Notes: generated from the letters alone by a model not told the origin. A stretch of DNA of 64,000 bases from Nonomuraea rhodomycinica (GCF_013363995.1 NZ_JABWGO010000001.1:2055222-2119221); one strand, 5' to 3'. Positions 19,520 to 28,536 are shown, numbered from the stretch's first letter. A program made the numbers and translations.

Positions 19520-22516
19520 TCACGGAGGAGGCCGGGCGTCCTCCTGCCTGCCCCGGGACACGATGGCCAGGTGTCCCTCCCGTTCCACCACTGCGACATC
19601 TCCCGACCGATCGGTACGGTGGACGCGGACCCCCAGGCGCTGCAGAAGCGACAGCGTGGGTTGCGCCGGATGGCCGTAGTCGTTGCCCGCGCCCACGCTG
19701 ATCAGGGCGGCGCGGGCGCCCACGGCGGCGAAGAAGGCGGGGTCCTGTCTGGGTGAGCCGTGGTGCGGGACCTTGAGGATGTCGGCCTGGGGAAGCAGTC
19801 CGCCGCGCAGCAGGTCGTCCTGGGCCTCCGTCTCGATGTCGCCGCTCAGCAGCGCCGAGCCGGCCCGCCAGCGTACGTGGACGACGACACTGGAGTTGTT
19901 GGCGGCGCTGCCCTCGCCCTGGCCGGCGGGCGCGGCACGGGTGGGTTCGGGGGCCAGGACGGTCAGCTCGGACGGGCCCAGCCGCCAGCGAGCCCCCGGC
20001 GGCGCCGTCCACTGCGGGATGCGGCGCCGGGCGAGGTCCGCCGACAGCCGGGACGCCTGCTGTTCGAGAGTGCGCTGCGGGCTGACGACGACGGCGCCCA
20101 CACGCCTGCCCCTGAGGACGCCGGACAGCCCGTCGATGTGGTCGGCGTGCGGGTGGGTGAGGATGACCAGCGGGACGTCGGTCACGCCGAGGCGGCGCAG
20201 GCAGCGGTCCATGGTGACGGGATCGGGGCCGGTGTCCACCACGACGCCCCGTCCCGGGCCCGCCGCCAGGACCAGGCCGTCGCCCTGGCCGACGTCGCAC
20301 ACCACCATCAGCCACGCCTTCGGCGGCCAGGGAGCGACGAGCGGCCGGAAGACCAGCAGCACGACCAGCGCGCCCGCCGCCAACGCCAGCGCCACGGCCC
20401 TCCAGGCTCGGCGCCTGATCAACAGCGTCACGACGACAGCCGCCAGGGCGAGCAGCCCGAGACCCGTGACGCCGCCGGGCCAGGGCACGGTCGCGAGCGG
20501 GAGTCCCACGGCCCAGCGGGCCACCGTGATGATCCAGCCCACCGCGTAGCCGGCGGGGACGACGATCAGCCGCGCCGCCTCCGGCCAGAACGGCGCCACC
20601 AGCGCGGCGGCGAACCCGAGCAGCGTCGCGGGCGCCACCGCCGGGCCGGCGAGCAGGTTGGCCGGGATCGCGGCCAGGGACACCTGACCGGCCATGAGCA
20701 CGAGCACGGGTGTCACGGCGACCTGCGCGGCGGAGGGCACGGCGACCGCCTCGGCCGCCCACCCGGGCAACCTGGTCCTCAGCTTCAGCCGGTCACGCCA
20801 TCGGGGCGCCAGGAGGAGGATGCCGGCCGTCGCGCAGACGGACAGGGCGAAGCCGTACGAGATCGCCAGATCGGGCGAGAAGAGGAGCAGGAGCAGCACC
20901 GCGGCCGAGAGAGCGGCGATCCCGTCCTTGGGCCGCCCAGTACCGAGGGCGACGGCGGCGACCAGGCCCATGAGGAGGGCTCGGAGCACGCTCGGCGAGG
21001 GTCGGGCCACCACGGCGAAGCCGATCATCGCCACGGCGGCGAAGAGCGCCCTGACGGTGAGCGGGAGTCCGGCGAGGCGGGAGAGGGCGAGCGCCGCGCC
21101 CGCCACGATGGACAGGTTCGTGCCGCTCACGGCATTGAGGTGGTTCAGGCCGGAGTCCTTGAGGTCCGCACTGACTTGGGGGTCCATGCGTGAGACGTCG
21201 CCCACCACGAGGCCGGGCAGGAGGCCCCGCTGATCGGCGGGGAGGACGTCGGCCGCCGTGCGCAGACCTTGTCTCAGCGTTCCGGCGACGGCTTGGACGT
21301 GGCTCGGGGGTGTGAGGACGCTGGGGTTTCCGCGGACGAGCAGGACGGCGGCGGTCAGTTCGCCCGGGGTGGGCTCGGCGAGGCGCGTGGTCACCCGGAC
21401 GCGCTGGCTGGGGAGCAGGGGACGCCATGCGGGGCCGTGGGCGAGGACGAGGACGGGGAGACTCACGGCTTCGCGGCGACGGGCTGTCCGGTAGGCGTCG
21501 AGGGTGGCATGGACGACGACCTGCTCCTGCCCGAACCGGCCAGGCTTGATCTTGGGGTCGTCGGTGAGGGTGATCTCGGCGGTGATCGTCGCCCCTTGAC
21601 GGGCGAGCACGGCGACGGGGCCCGTGGTGACGGCGTGAACCCGCGCGGCCACGGACGCGGAGGCGGCGGCCGTGCAGACCAGGGTGGCGATGATCAGGTT
21701 GCGCCAGGGGCGGGGGCGACGGCCGTGATCTTGGCGGTAACCGCGTGGGTGAGGGATGCCCCCGCGGCGGCTGTCTTCTGCTTGAGGGTGCGGGTCGCCC
21801 TGGGGCTGCATGTCGCCCTGAGGGTGCGGGTCGCCCTGAAGGTGCGCGTCACCCTGAGGGTGCGGGCAGCCGTCTATGTGCGAATGACCCTCCGCGTGGA
21901 AGAGACCCGCTGCGTACGGGCGGGCGCCTGGATGCGGGGTGCCCTCTGTGCGGAGTTGGGCGGTATGGGGCTGCTCGTTTGGGTGGTGTTGGTCGAAGTG
22001 CTGCTGTGTGTTGTCTCCGGAGGGCCTGTTTGTGGCTTCGTGGGAGAGGTCGGTGTGGCGGGCAGCTCTGGAGGGTTCGGCAGGGTGAGGAGCGGCTCCC
22101 TGGGAGAGGTTGTCGCGGTTGCGTGTGATCAACGCCGTGGCGAGGGCTCCAAGTGCGGCGAGCGCTGACACGGTGAGGCCGGCGGCGGGCGAACTGCGAA
22201 GGAGTGCCAGGGTCGCCGCCCACGTGGCCAGGGCAGGGCATGTGAGGATCCAGATGTGAGCTCCGACGGCCGTTGGGGCTGCTTCCTCGGCTGGTGTCGT
22301 GACTGGATGCGGGCTGGTGGTTGGATCGCCGGGCCTGTCCAGGGCGGTCTTGGGCGGGCAATCGTGGGGCTCGTCGGAGGTGGGCCGAGGCGGAGCATCG
22401 CGAGGGTCGTCGGGAACGTGGCCGGGGATGGAGTCTCGCGGCATGTCGGAGGCCGACCTGGGGACGGAGTCGCGCGGCATGTCGGAGGCTGACCTGGGGG
22501 TGGAGTGGTGGGGCAT
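19520..22516 (-). CDS. comEC: ComEC/Rec2 competence channel with metallo-beta-lactamase domain
   Basis: 998 residues. ComEC forms the membrane channel for single-stranded DNA entry. Order: a polar N-terminal arm, two TM helices (about 85-135), a hydrophilic 150-residue insert rich in His, Gln, Pro, Gly and Asp, the ComEC channel core (LNAVSGTNLSIVAG) with many helices, and a C-terminal metallo-beta-lactamase domain (THPHADHIDGL and KVPHHGS). Longer than usual (700-850) because of the arm and insert. ATG is one base after the comEA stop. The first 25 residues are a repeat with three in-frame Met codons, so the true start could be any of 22516, 22480 or 22444. Confidence 0.93.
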   Translation of the reverse strand: MPHHSTPRSASDMPRDSVPRSASDMPRDSIPGHVPDDPRDAPPRPTSDEPHDCPPKTALDRPGDPTTSPHPVTTPAEEAAPTAVGAHIWILTCPALATWAATLALLRSSPAAGLTVSALAALGALATALITRNRDNLSQGAAPHPAEPSRAARHTDLSHEATNRPSGDNTQQHFDQHHPNEQPHTAQLRTEGTPHPGARPYAAGLFHAEGHSHIDGCPHPQGDAHLQGDPHPQGDMQPQGDPHPQAEDSRRGGIPHPRGYRQDHGRRPRPWRNLIIATLVCTAAASASVAARVHAVTTGPVAVLARQGATITAEITLTDDPKIKPGRFGQEQVVVHATLDAYRTARRREAVSLPVLVLAHGPAWRPLLPSQRVRVTTRLAEPTPGELTAAVLLVRGNPSVLTPPSHVQAVAGTLRQGLRTAADVLPADQRGLLPGLVVGDVSRMDPQVSADLKDSGLNHLNAVSGTNLSIVAGAALALSRLAGLPLTVRALFAAVAMIGFAVVARPSPSVLRALLMGLVAAVALGTGRPKDGIAALSAAVLLLLLFSPDLAISYGFALSVCATAGILLLAPRWRDRLKLRTRLPGWAAEAVAVPSAAQVAVTPVLVLMAGQVSLAAIPANLLAGPAVAPATLLGFAAALVAPFWPEAARLIVVPAGYAVGWIITVARWAVGLPLATVPWPGGVTGLGLLALAAVVVTLLIRRRAWRAVALALAAGALVVLLVFRPLVAPWPPKAWLMVVCDVGQGDGLVLAAGPGRGVVVDTGPDPVTMDRCLRRLGVTDVPLVILTHPHADHIDGLSGVLRGRRVGAVVVSPQRTLEQQASRLSADLARRRIPQWTAPPGARWRLGPSELTVLAPEPTRAAPAGQGEGSAANNSSVVVHVRWRAGSALLSGDIETEAQDDLLRGGLLPQADILKVPHHGSPRQDPAFFAAVGARAALISVGAGNDYGHPAQPTLSLLQRLGVRVHRTDRSGDVAVVEREGHLAIVSRGRQEDARPPP
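21785..21874. repeat. Five 18-bp units in comEC
   Basis: Units related to AGGGTGCGGGTCGCCCTG, read on the minus strand as HPQGDP-like hexapeptides in the insert between the second and third membrane segments. Units 1 and 3 are identical; unit 5 is the most diverged. Confidence 0.85.
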
Positions 22517-22531
22517 GTCAGATGCGGACCT
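22437..22531. repeat. 36-bp start-junction repeat, comEA/comEC
   Basis: Units at 22437-22472 and 22473-22508 and a partial unit from 22509. Each holds GGCATGTC(A/G)GA, i.e. an ATG on the minus strand. The partial unit carries the comEA stop and the first comEC ATG; the others extend ComEC in frame as MPRDS(V/I)P repeats. The intercistronic junction has thus been copied into the downstream gene. Confidence 0.85.
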
Positions 22532-24311
22532 TGTCCTTGATTTCCTCGTACTTCTTGGCGCCGATGCCTGGGACTTCCTGGAGTTGGGTCACGCTGGTGA
22601 AGCCGCCGTGGGCGGTGCGGAACTCGGCGATGCGTGCTGCCAGGACCTCCCCTACGCCGGGGAGCTGATCCAGTTGGTCGGGGGTGGCGGTGTTGAGGTC
22701 GAGGACCGTGGTGGCGGGGTCCGTGAGAGGCGGGGCTTGGCTGGTGCCGACGCCGGGAGCGCCGACGGTGATCTGCTCTCCGTCGACGAGGCGTCTGGCG
22801 AGATTCACCGAGGCCGCGGCGGCGGGCTGACGTACTCCCCCGGCGGCCTTCACCGCGTCGGCCACGCGGGCGCCCATCGGGAGGGTGTACATACCGGGTT
22901 TGCGCACCTTGCCGGTGATGTGGACGGTGACCTCGCCCGTGGGGGTCGGTGGGAGTGGCGGCGCAGGACGGGACGCCCGTTCTTGCGGCGCGGGGGACGC
23001 GACGGGCAGCGGTTCCGGAGTCGGTGCTGAACGCCAGAGGAAGACGCCTGCGGCCAAGGCCGCCAGGACGGCTAGGAGAAGGAGCACGCGCAAGCCCGGA
23101 CGGCCGGGGTCAAGGGCGGGGGCCTTGGCGGTGATGGCTGCGCGGAACGCTTCGAAGGAAGGGGGCAAGGTCGGGGGCATTGGTGGTCGGAGCGTGGGTG
23201 GGTCCGGTGTCGTCGTCTCATGGCGCGGGGCGTCGGTGCCGACAGCGACGTGCCGGACGTGCCGGCTCAGGACATGCGAGCCCAGAGGATGCGAGCTCAG
23301 ACTGGCAGCGCCGGCGCCCTGGTGATGCGAGCCCGCGGCATGTGGCAAGCCGGCGACATGCGGCCCCAGAGTGTGCGGGTCCGCACAGTTCGGGTCCGCA
23401 CAGTTCGGGTCCGCACAGTTCGGGTCCGCAGCGTTCGGGCTCACAGCGTGCTGGTCCGCAGCGTTCGGGCTCACGGCGTGCGTGGTGTGGGAGTAGGGGC
23501 TCAGGCGATGGGTGCTCAGCGTGGCGGGGTCTTGCCGGTGCGGGGCGAGGCCGTGCGGCGTTGGTGCGTGGGTGTCCAAGGAGTATGGGACGTGAGCTTG
23601 GGGGCCTAAGGTCCGGTCGACATGGGTGTCGGCGTCGCCCACGTGTGGGACATCGGCGTGGGCGTTCAACGGGTGCCCGGCATGAGTCTCAGCGTCGCCC
23701 AGCTGCGGGACATCGGCATAGGCGTTCAGCCTGTGCCTGACATGGGCGTCGGCGTTCGTCGGGTGGTTGTTGCCGGGATGGGTGGCCCGGGAGGCAGCGG
23801 TCAGAGGGTGCGGGTCTGTGGGGTGGGCGGCTCGTAGCGGGGCGGGGGGACGTCGGCGGTGTGGTTCGTCGGCGTCCGATGCGCCGACGGTGTCAAGGGA
23901 GGAGGTGGGGTGGAGGGTGTGGGAGCGGGTCTGCGGCAGGGGAACACGGTGGGGGTCGGCGTCGTCCTGGGGATGGGCGTCGGCGGTGTGCGCGGTCGGC
24001 TGGTCGGTGGTGGTGGCGTGGTTCGGGGGCTGCCTGTACGGGTGCCGGCGTTCGGTGGTGCGGACCGGCGGGGCGATCGAGGCAGCGGACCGAGGGTGGT
24101 CCTGGTGCGCTTCCGCGGCATTGGGCTGCGGCCCCGGAGCGGACGGGAGCGCCGCGACGGGCCCCTCCGCCGGAGGGGCGAGGGGTGCCGGCGCGCCTGG
24201 AGCGTCCTGGAGGGCGGAGATGGGGCGGGGGCGGCGGCGGGCAGGAGCCGTGAGGGAGCGCAGCCGCGCCTCGGCCACGGTCCGCTCGTTGATCAGGTCC
24301 TGGGAACGCAC
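22518..24311 (-). CDS. comEA: ComEA-like DNA receptor with long low-complexity N-terminal arm
   Basis: 597 residues, far longer than typical actinobacterial ComEA (200-300). The C-terminal 200 residues are standard: a TM helix (LRVLLLLAVLAALAAGVFLW, about 400-420), an SLBB domain (VTVHITGKVRKPGMYTLP), and the helix-hairpin-helix pair LNTATPDQLDQLPGVGEVLA that binds DNA. The first 380 residues are His/Pro/Asp/Ala-rich, with pentapeptide PNCAD and related repeats, and must lie in the cytoplasm. GTG start. One base separates its stop from comEC, so the two are translated together. Confidence 0.9.
   Translation of the reverse strand: MRSQDLINERTVAEARLRSLTAPARRRPRPISALQDAPGAPAPLAPPAEGPVAALPSAPGPQPNAAEAHQDHPRSAASIAPPVRTTERRHPYRQPPNHATTTDQPTAHTADAHPQDDADPHRVPLPQTRSHTLHPTSSLDTVGASDADEPHRRRPPAPLRAAHPTDPHPLTAASRATHPGNNHPTNADAHVRHRLNAYADVPQLGDAETHAGHPLNAHADVPHVGDADTHVDRTLGPQAHVPYSLDTHAPTPHGLAPHRQDPATLSTHRLSPYSHTTHAVSPNAADQHAVSPNAADPNCADPNCADPNCADPHTLGPHVAGLPHAAGSHHQGAGAASLSSHPLGSHVLSRHVRHVAVGTDAPRHETTTPDPPTLRPPMPPTLPPSFEAFRAAITAKAPALDPGRPGLRVLLLLAVLAALAAGVFLWRSAPTPEPLPVASPAPQERASRPAPPLPPTPTGEVTVHITGKVRKPGMYTLPMGARVADAVKAAGGVRQPAAAASVNLARRLVDGEQITVGAPGVGTSQAPPLTDPATTVLDLNTATPDQLDQLPGVGEVLAARIAEFRTAHGGFTSVTQLQEVPGIGAKKYEEIKDKVRI
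23378..23482. repeat. 15-bp and 30-bp units in comEA arm
   Basis: GGTCCGCACAGTTCG three times in exact succession, followed by two 30-bp units that are a 15-bp relative (GGTCCGCAGCGTTCG) plus 15 bp. On the minus strand they code for PNCAD repeats and a 10-residue AVSPNAAD-type repeat. All units are multiples of three. Confidence 0.9.
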
Positions 24312-24447
24312 GCCCCAGAACGTACGGCCGGACCCCGCCTCCGGGATCGGGCGAACGAGGTTCTGGGGATGGGGGGTGGAGCGTCGCGCGTCGTTGTGGA
24401 GAACCGCTCAGAAACGCCGTCCCAGGCAGCCGACCAGACGGGCGCCC

Positions 24448-24494
24448 TACACGTCCACACGTCCCACGTCTACACGTCTACACGTCTACACGTC
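24448..24494. repeat. 8-bp minisatellite at degV 3' end
   Basis: About six units of TACACGTC, one shortened to seven bases, beginning 7 bp past the degV stop codon and lying between degV and comEA. Confidence 0.85.
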
Positions 24495-24501
24495 CACGCG
24501 C

Positions 24502-25317
24502 CTACGGACGGCCTTCCGGGCACACCGTCAGGCCGAGCATGCCGGGCCCCACGTGCACCCCGATCACCGCCCCCACCTCCACGAGCTGTAAGTCCGTCAC
24601 CCCGGCCAACCTCTTCGGCAGGCGCTCCGCCAGCGCCCTGGCCCGGTCCCAGGCCGCCAGGTGCTGGACCGCCACCCGCGCCGGCCCCTGGCCGGCCGCC
24701 GCGACCGCCAGGTCCTCCAGGCGGGCGATGGCCCGCGTGGCCGTGCGGACCTTCTCCAGCAGTGTCACCCGCCCGTCCACGAACTGCAGCAGCGGCTTGA
24801 TGGCCAGCGCCGACCCGAACAGCGACGCCGCCGTCCCGACGCGCCCGCCGCGGCGCAGGAACTCCAGCGTGTCGGCGTAGAAGAACGTCCGCGTACGGGC
24901 CGCGCACCCCAGCGCCGCCCGGACCACCCCCTCCAGCTCCTCCCCGCGGACGGCGGCCTCGGCGGCGGCCAGGACCGGGAAGCCGAGTCCCATGGCGATG
25001 GAGCCGCTGTCGATCACCTCCACCGGCAGCGGCGCCTCCTTGGCGGCGATCCGGGCCGACTCCGCCGTGCCGGACAGCTCCCCCGACAGGTGGATCGACA
25101 CGATCTCCGTGGCTCCCGCGGCGGCCAGGGCCGCGTAGCAGGAGGCGAAGCGGGCGGGCGCGGGGCGTGAGGTGGTGGCCGCGTGCAGGTCTCCGGTGAA
25201 CGCCCCCTCGTCGCAGGACGTGCCGCTCGACACCACCTGTACGGGGACGACCGAGACGCCCGGCGTCGGGGGCAGGTAGGCGGTGGAGTCCGTGACGACG
25301 GCGACCGAGGGCGGCAT
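24502..25317 (-). CDS. DegV-family fatty-acid-binding protein
   Basis: 271 residues beginning MPPSVAVVTDSTAYLPP, the family N-terminus. DegV/FakB proteins bind a fatty acid for phosphorylation by FakA; SIHLSGELSGTAESA and EVIDSGSIAMGLGF are the lipid-contact segments, and FLRRGGRVGTAASLFGSALAIKPLLQF the C-terminal signature. The ATG stands 6 nt after TACTCT, suggesting a leaderless message. The gene is commonly found beside comEA in actinobacteria. Confidence 0.93.
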   Translation of the reverse strand: MPPSVAVVTDSTAYLPPTPGVSVVPVQVVSSGTSCDEGAFTGDLHAATTSRPAPARFASCYAALAAAGATEIVSIHLSGELSGTAESARIAAKEAPLPVEVIDSGSIAMGLGFPVLAAAEAAVRGEELEGVVRAALGCAARTRTFFYADTLEFLRRGGRVGTAASLFGSALAIKPLLQFVDGRVTLLEKVRTATRAIARLEDLAVAAAGQGPARVAVQHLAAWDRARALAERLPKRLAGVTDLQLVEVGAVIGVHVGPGMLGLTVCPEGRP

Positions 25318-25405
25318 ATCAGGAGAGTAGCCAGTTCGGGATATTTCAACCCTGGCGATCAAAGCCCGTTCAGCCGCGCCGGTCGGAGGACGTGCCGTCC
25401 CCGCG

Positions 25406-26614
25406 TCACTGGACGGGGATGCCGCCCCGCCACACCCGGCGCGGCTTGAGGCCGAAGGACCAGGCGAAGGCGCCCTCGTGGTCGGCGTCCCACTGGACGA
25501 TGTCGGCCAGCCGGCCCGGGGCGAGGACGCCGCGGTCGGGCGCGCCGAGCACCGTGGCGCCGCCCAGCGTGGCCGCGCGCAGGGCGTCGTTGACGCTCAT
25601 CCCGAACGCCGACACCGCGAGCGCGATGACCAGCGACATCGAGGTGATGCCGCAGTAGCCGGGATTGTGGTCGCTGCCGAGCGCGATCTGCACGCCGTGC
25701 TTGATCATCTGGCGCACCGGCGGGAGCTTGCCCCGCTGGAGCGCCGTGGCGGGGCTGACCACGGCCGGCACGCCGTACCGGGACATGATCGCGATGTCCT
25801 CGTCGGACATGTGGTGCAGGCCGTCGGCGGAGGCGCAGCCCAGCTCGGCGGCGAGCTGCACGGCGCCGCGGCGGCTGAACAGGCCGGCGTGGATGCGCGG
25901 CAGCAGGCCGACGTTGCGGCCCGAGGCGAGCACCCAGCGGGACTCCTCGGTGGTGAAGTGGCCCTCGTCGCAGTAGACGTCGACGCTGTCGGCGCCCGCG
26001 GCCGCGGCGTCGGCGCACCAGGCGCCCACGGCCTCGACGTACTCGCGCTGACGGCCGAAGTACTCGGGCGGCACGACGTGCCCGGCGAGGAACGTGACGT
26101 GCACCCGCGGCATCATCGGCTCCTTCTCCAGCTCGCGCAGGAGCCGCACGTCGGCGAGCTCGCCGTCGCGGGTGAGGTGGTAGCCGGTCTTGGCCTCGAC
26201 GGTCGTGGTGCCGCTGAGCAGCCACCCGCGCAGGCGCTCGCGCACGCCGTTGCACAGCGTCCACGGGTCGGTGCCGCGGGTCACGGTGACGGTGGAGCCC
26301 ACGCCGCCGCCCGCGGCGGTGATGGCCGAGGAGGTGGAGCCGCTGGTGCGGATCGCCAGCTCGGCGTAGCGGTTGCCGGCGTAGACGGGATGCGTGTGCG
26401 CGTCGATGAGGCCGGGGGTGACCAGGGCGCCGCCGAGGTTCTCGACGTGGTCGACGTCGACGATGTCGTCGACGACTCCGGGGACGCTCTGCGGGAGGTC
26501 GGGAGCCCGTCCGACCCAGGCGATCCGGTCGTTGTGCACGAGAATGGCCGCGTTGCTGAGGACCTCGTTGCCGGTCCACAGGCGGCCGATGTTGGTCAGC
26601 AGCCGAACGGTCAC
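25406..26614 (-). CDS. hutI: Imidazolonepropionase
   Basis: 402 residues, normal length. Hydrolyses 4-imidazolone-5-propanoate to N-formiminoglutamate in histidine degradation. Amidohydrolase landmarks: HTHPVYAGNR (metal His pair and substrate Arg), GTTTVEAKTGY, a DEGHFT strand and GSDHNPGYC with the metal Asp. The GTG giving VTVRLLTNIGRLWTG is chosen; longer versions would run through a region that instead contains a 28-codon ORF overlapping this GTG by four bases. No hutU, hutH or hutG lies nearby. Confidence 0.92.
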   Translation of the reverse strand: MTVRLLTNIGRLWTGNEVLSNAAILVHNDRIAWVGRAPDLPQSVPGVVDDIVDVDHVENLGGALVTPGLIDAHTHPVYAGNRYAELAIRTSGSTSSAITAAGGGVGSTVTVTRGTDPWTLCNGVRERLRGWLLSGTTTVEAKTGYHLTRDGELADVRLLRELEKEPMMPRVHVTFLAGHVVPPEYFGRQREYVEAVGAWCADAAAAGADSVDVYCDEGHFTTEESRWVLASGRNVGLLPRIHAGLFSRRGAVQLAAELGCASADGLHHMSDEDIAIMSRYGVPAVVSPATALQRGKLPPVRQMIKHGVQIALGSDHNPGYCGITSMSLVIALAVSAFGMSVNDALRAATLGGATVLGAPDRGVLAPGRLADIVQWDADHEGAFAWSFGLKPRRVWRGGIPVQ

Positions 26615-26697
26615 CGCATCACCACCCCGCACGAGCACATCACCCAGCGCACGGCACGCGCGGCGCCCACTGAGTCGGCTCCGGGTAGGGACGACAT
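26611..26697 (-). CDS. 28-residue leader ORF coupled to hutI
   Basis: ATG with AGGAG 8 nt upstream, ending CGGTGA where the GTGA holds both its stop and the hutI start. The peptide begins MSSLPGADSVGAARAVRW and ends VMCSCGVVMR. No His run, so no classical histidine attenuator. It has a better RBS than hutI and may set hutI translation by coupling. Confidence 0.5.
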   Translation of the reverse strand: MSSLPGADSVGAARAVRWVMCSCGVVMR

Positions 26698-27018
26698 GGG
26701 GGAGTCTCCTGATCTCATCCGCTCGGCTGTGCGGTGACCGTATCGCCGGACTCATGATCCGGCGATTTCAGTTCAGTTACGTTATTTCACAGGCTGGCTC
26801 GGTGTACAGGGTTATTCGGAAGAAAGCCCAATCATCCCAGCTGTCACCATGCCCCGATCGTTCCCTGAGACCCCCGCAGGCACCAAGAATCGTCATCTGA
26901 AACCCGCGACGTTAGTGTGGTAAGGCTCGGCATATCCTAGCAATCCGAGGGTTCCACGGCCACTGTCGCTTTTGGGCAGCCCTGCGAACTATTTCGACAG
27001 AGCTGCCCAACCATCCCA
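26698..27018. other. Intergenic region upstream of hutI and downstream of hflX
   Basis: AT-richer than the rest. Holds a perfect inverted repeat ATCGCCGGA-N7-TCCGGCGAT (26742-26766) about 45 bp before the leader-ORF ATG, a plausible operator, and a 9-bp-arm hairpin TTGGGCAGC/GCTGCCCAA (26972-26980 with 27002-27010) right after the hflX stop. The latter has no U-tract in the hflX direction. No gene seen. Confidence 0.55.
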
Positions 27019-28443
27019 TCAAGAAGAGACGCGTTCCACCGGCTTGCCCACGCGCTCCAATTCCTGGAACAGGCCGCCGAGCACGCGCGCGTGGAGCACG
27101 GTGCCGTCCTCGACGTGGTCCACGGAGAGCACCTCGCCCTCCTTGTGGGCGCGCGAGACCAGGTCGCCCCGCTCGTACGGGACGAGCAGCGTGACCTCGT
27201 GGTCGAGCCGGGGCAGCCGCCGCTCGATGAGCTCCATCAGCTCGGCGATGCCGGCGCCGGTGCGCGCGGAGACCACGATGCTGTCGCGCTCGCGGCGGGA
27301 GATCCGGTCGAGCACGTCGGGATCGGCGGCGTCGGCCTTGTTGATCACCACGATCTCGGGCAGCTCGGAGGCGCCCTCGATGTCGGCGATGACCTCGCGG
27401 ACCGCCGCGAGCTGGCCCTCGGGGTCGGGGTGGGAGCCGTCGACCACGTGCAGGATCAGATCGGCGTCGCCGACCTCCTCCAGCGTGGAGCGGAACGCCT
27501 CGACCAGCTGGTGCGGCAGGTGCCGCACGAAGCCGACGGTGTCGGCGATCGTGAACAGCCTGCCCTCCGGCGTGCGCGCCCGGCGCACGGTCGGGTCGAG
27601 CGTGGCGAACAGCGCGTCCTCCACCAGCACGCCCGCGCCGGTGACGCGGTTGAGCAGGGAGGACTTGCCGGCGTTGGTGTAGCCGGCGATCGCGACCGCC
27701 GGGACCTCGCGCTTGGCGCGCCGCTGGCGCATGGTCTCGCGCGAGGTGGACATGCCGCTGATCTGGCGGCGCAGCTTGGACATCCGCTCGCGGATGCGGC
27801 GGCGGTCCAGCTCGATCTTCGTCTCACCGGGGCCGCGGCCGCCGATGCCGACGCCGCCGGCCGCGCGGCCGCCGACCTGGCGCGACAGGTTGCCGCCCCA
27901 GCCGCGCAGGCGCGGCAGGAGGTACTGCAGCTGGGCCAGCTCGACCTGGGCCTTGCCCTCTCGGCTCTTGGCGTGCTGGGCGAAGATGTCGAGGATCAGC
28001 GCGGTGCGGTCGATGACCTTCACCTTGACCGTGTCCTCGAGCTGGCGGAGCTGGCCGGGGGTCAGCTCGCCGTCGCAGATCACGGTGTCGGCGCCGGTCG
28101 ACTCGACGATGTCGCGCAGTTCGAGCGCCTTGCCCGAGCCGATGTAGGTGGCGGGGTCGGGCTTCTGACGGCGCTGGATGAGGCCCTCCAGGACCTCCGA
28201 TCCGGCCGTCTCGGCCAGGAGCTTCAGCTCCAGCAGGGAGTTCTCGGCGTCCTCCGCCGTGCCCGAGGTCCAGACGCCGACGAGGACGACCCGCTCGAGC
28301 CGCAGCTGCCGGTATTCGACCTCGGAGACATCCTGGAGCTCGGTGGACAGGCCGGCCACGCGCCGCAGCGCCTGGCGCTCCTCAAGGTCCATCTCGCCGG
28401 TCTCGAACGGTTCGAGCGCGGAGTATTCGTGCATTCGTGTCAT
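27019..28443 (-). CDS. hflX: Ribosome-associated GTPase HflX
   Basis: 474 residues. HflX splits stalled or inactive ribosomes. The N-terminal domain includes VVLVGVWTSG and the Gly-rich GGRAAGGVGIGGRGPGETK linker; the GTPase domain has G1 AGYTNAGKSS, G3 DTVGF, G4 NKAD, then a C-terminal extension. The start MTRMHEYSAL is weakly supported (AGAG immediately upstream); Met 4 is an alternative. It normally neighbours dapF and miaA in actinobacteria; here about 20 kb intervenes. Confidence 0.95.
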   Translation of the reverse strand: MTRMHEYSALEPFETGEMDLEERQALRRVAGLSTELQDVSEVEYRQLRLERVVLVGVWTSGTAEDAENSLLELKLLAETAGSEVLEGLIQRRQKPDPATYIGSGKALELRDIVESTGADTVICDGELTPGQLRQLEDTVKVKVIDRTALILDIFAQHAKSREGKAQVELAQLQYLLPRLRGWGGNLSRQVGGRAAGGVGIGGRGPGETKIELDRRRIRERMSKLRRQISGMSTSRETMRQRRAKREVPAVAIAGYTNAGKSSLLNRVTGAGVLVEDALFATLDPTVRRARTPEGRLFTIADTVGFVRHLPHQLVEAFRSTLEEVGDADLILHVVDGSHPDPEGQLAAVREVIADIEGASELPEIVVINKADAADPDVLDRISRRERDSIVVSARTGAGIAELMELIERRLPRLDHEVTLLVPYERGDLVSRAHKEGEVLSVDHVEDGTVLHARVLGGLFQELERVGKPVERVSS

Positions 28444-28536
28444 CTCTAATAGGCAACGTCTGGACACCGTGGTGTCTTCCCCGATGGTGGCACGACATCC
28501 GCGATGCGAGCACCTGGTTATCGGGGCAACACGCGG

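Noticed and set aside
26972-27010. hflX intrinsic terminator
   Set aside because: A 9-bp stem is present right after the stop, but in the hflX direction it is followed by AAAAGCG and not by U residues.
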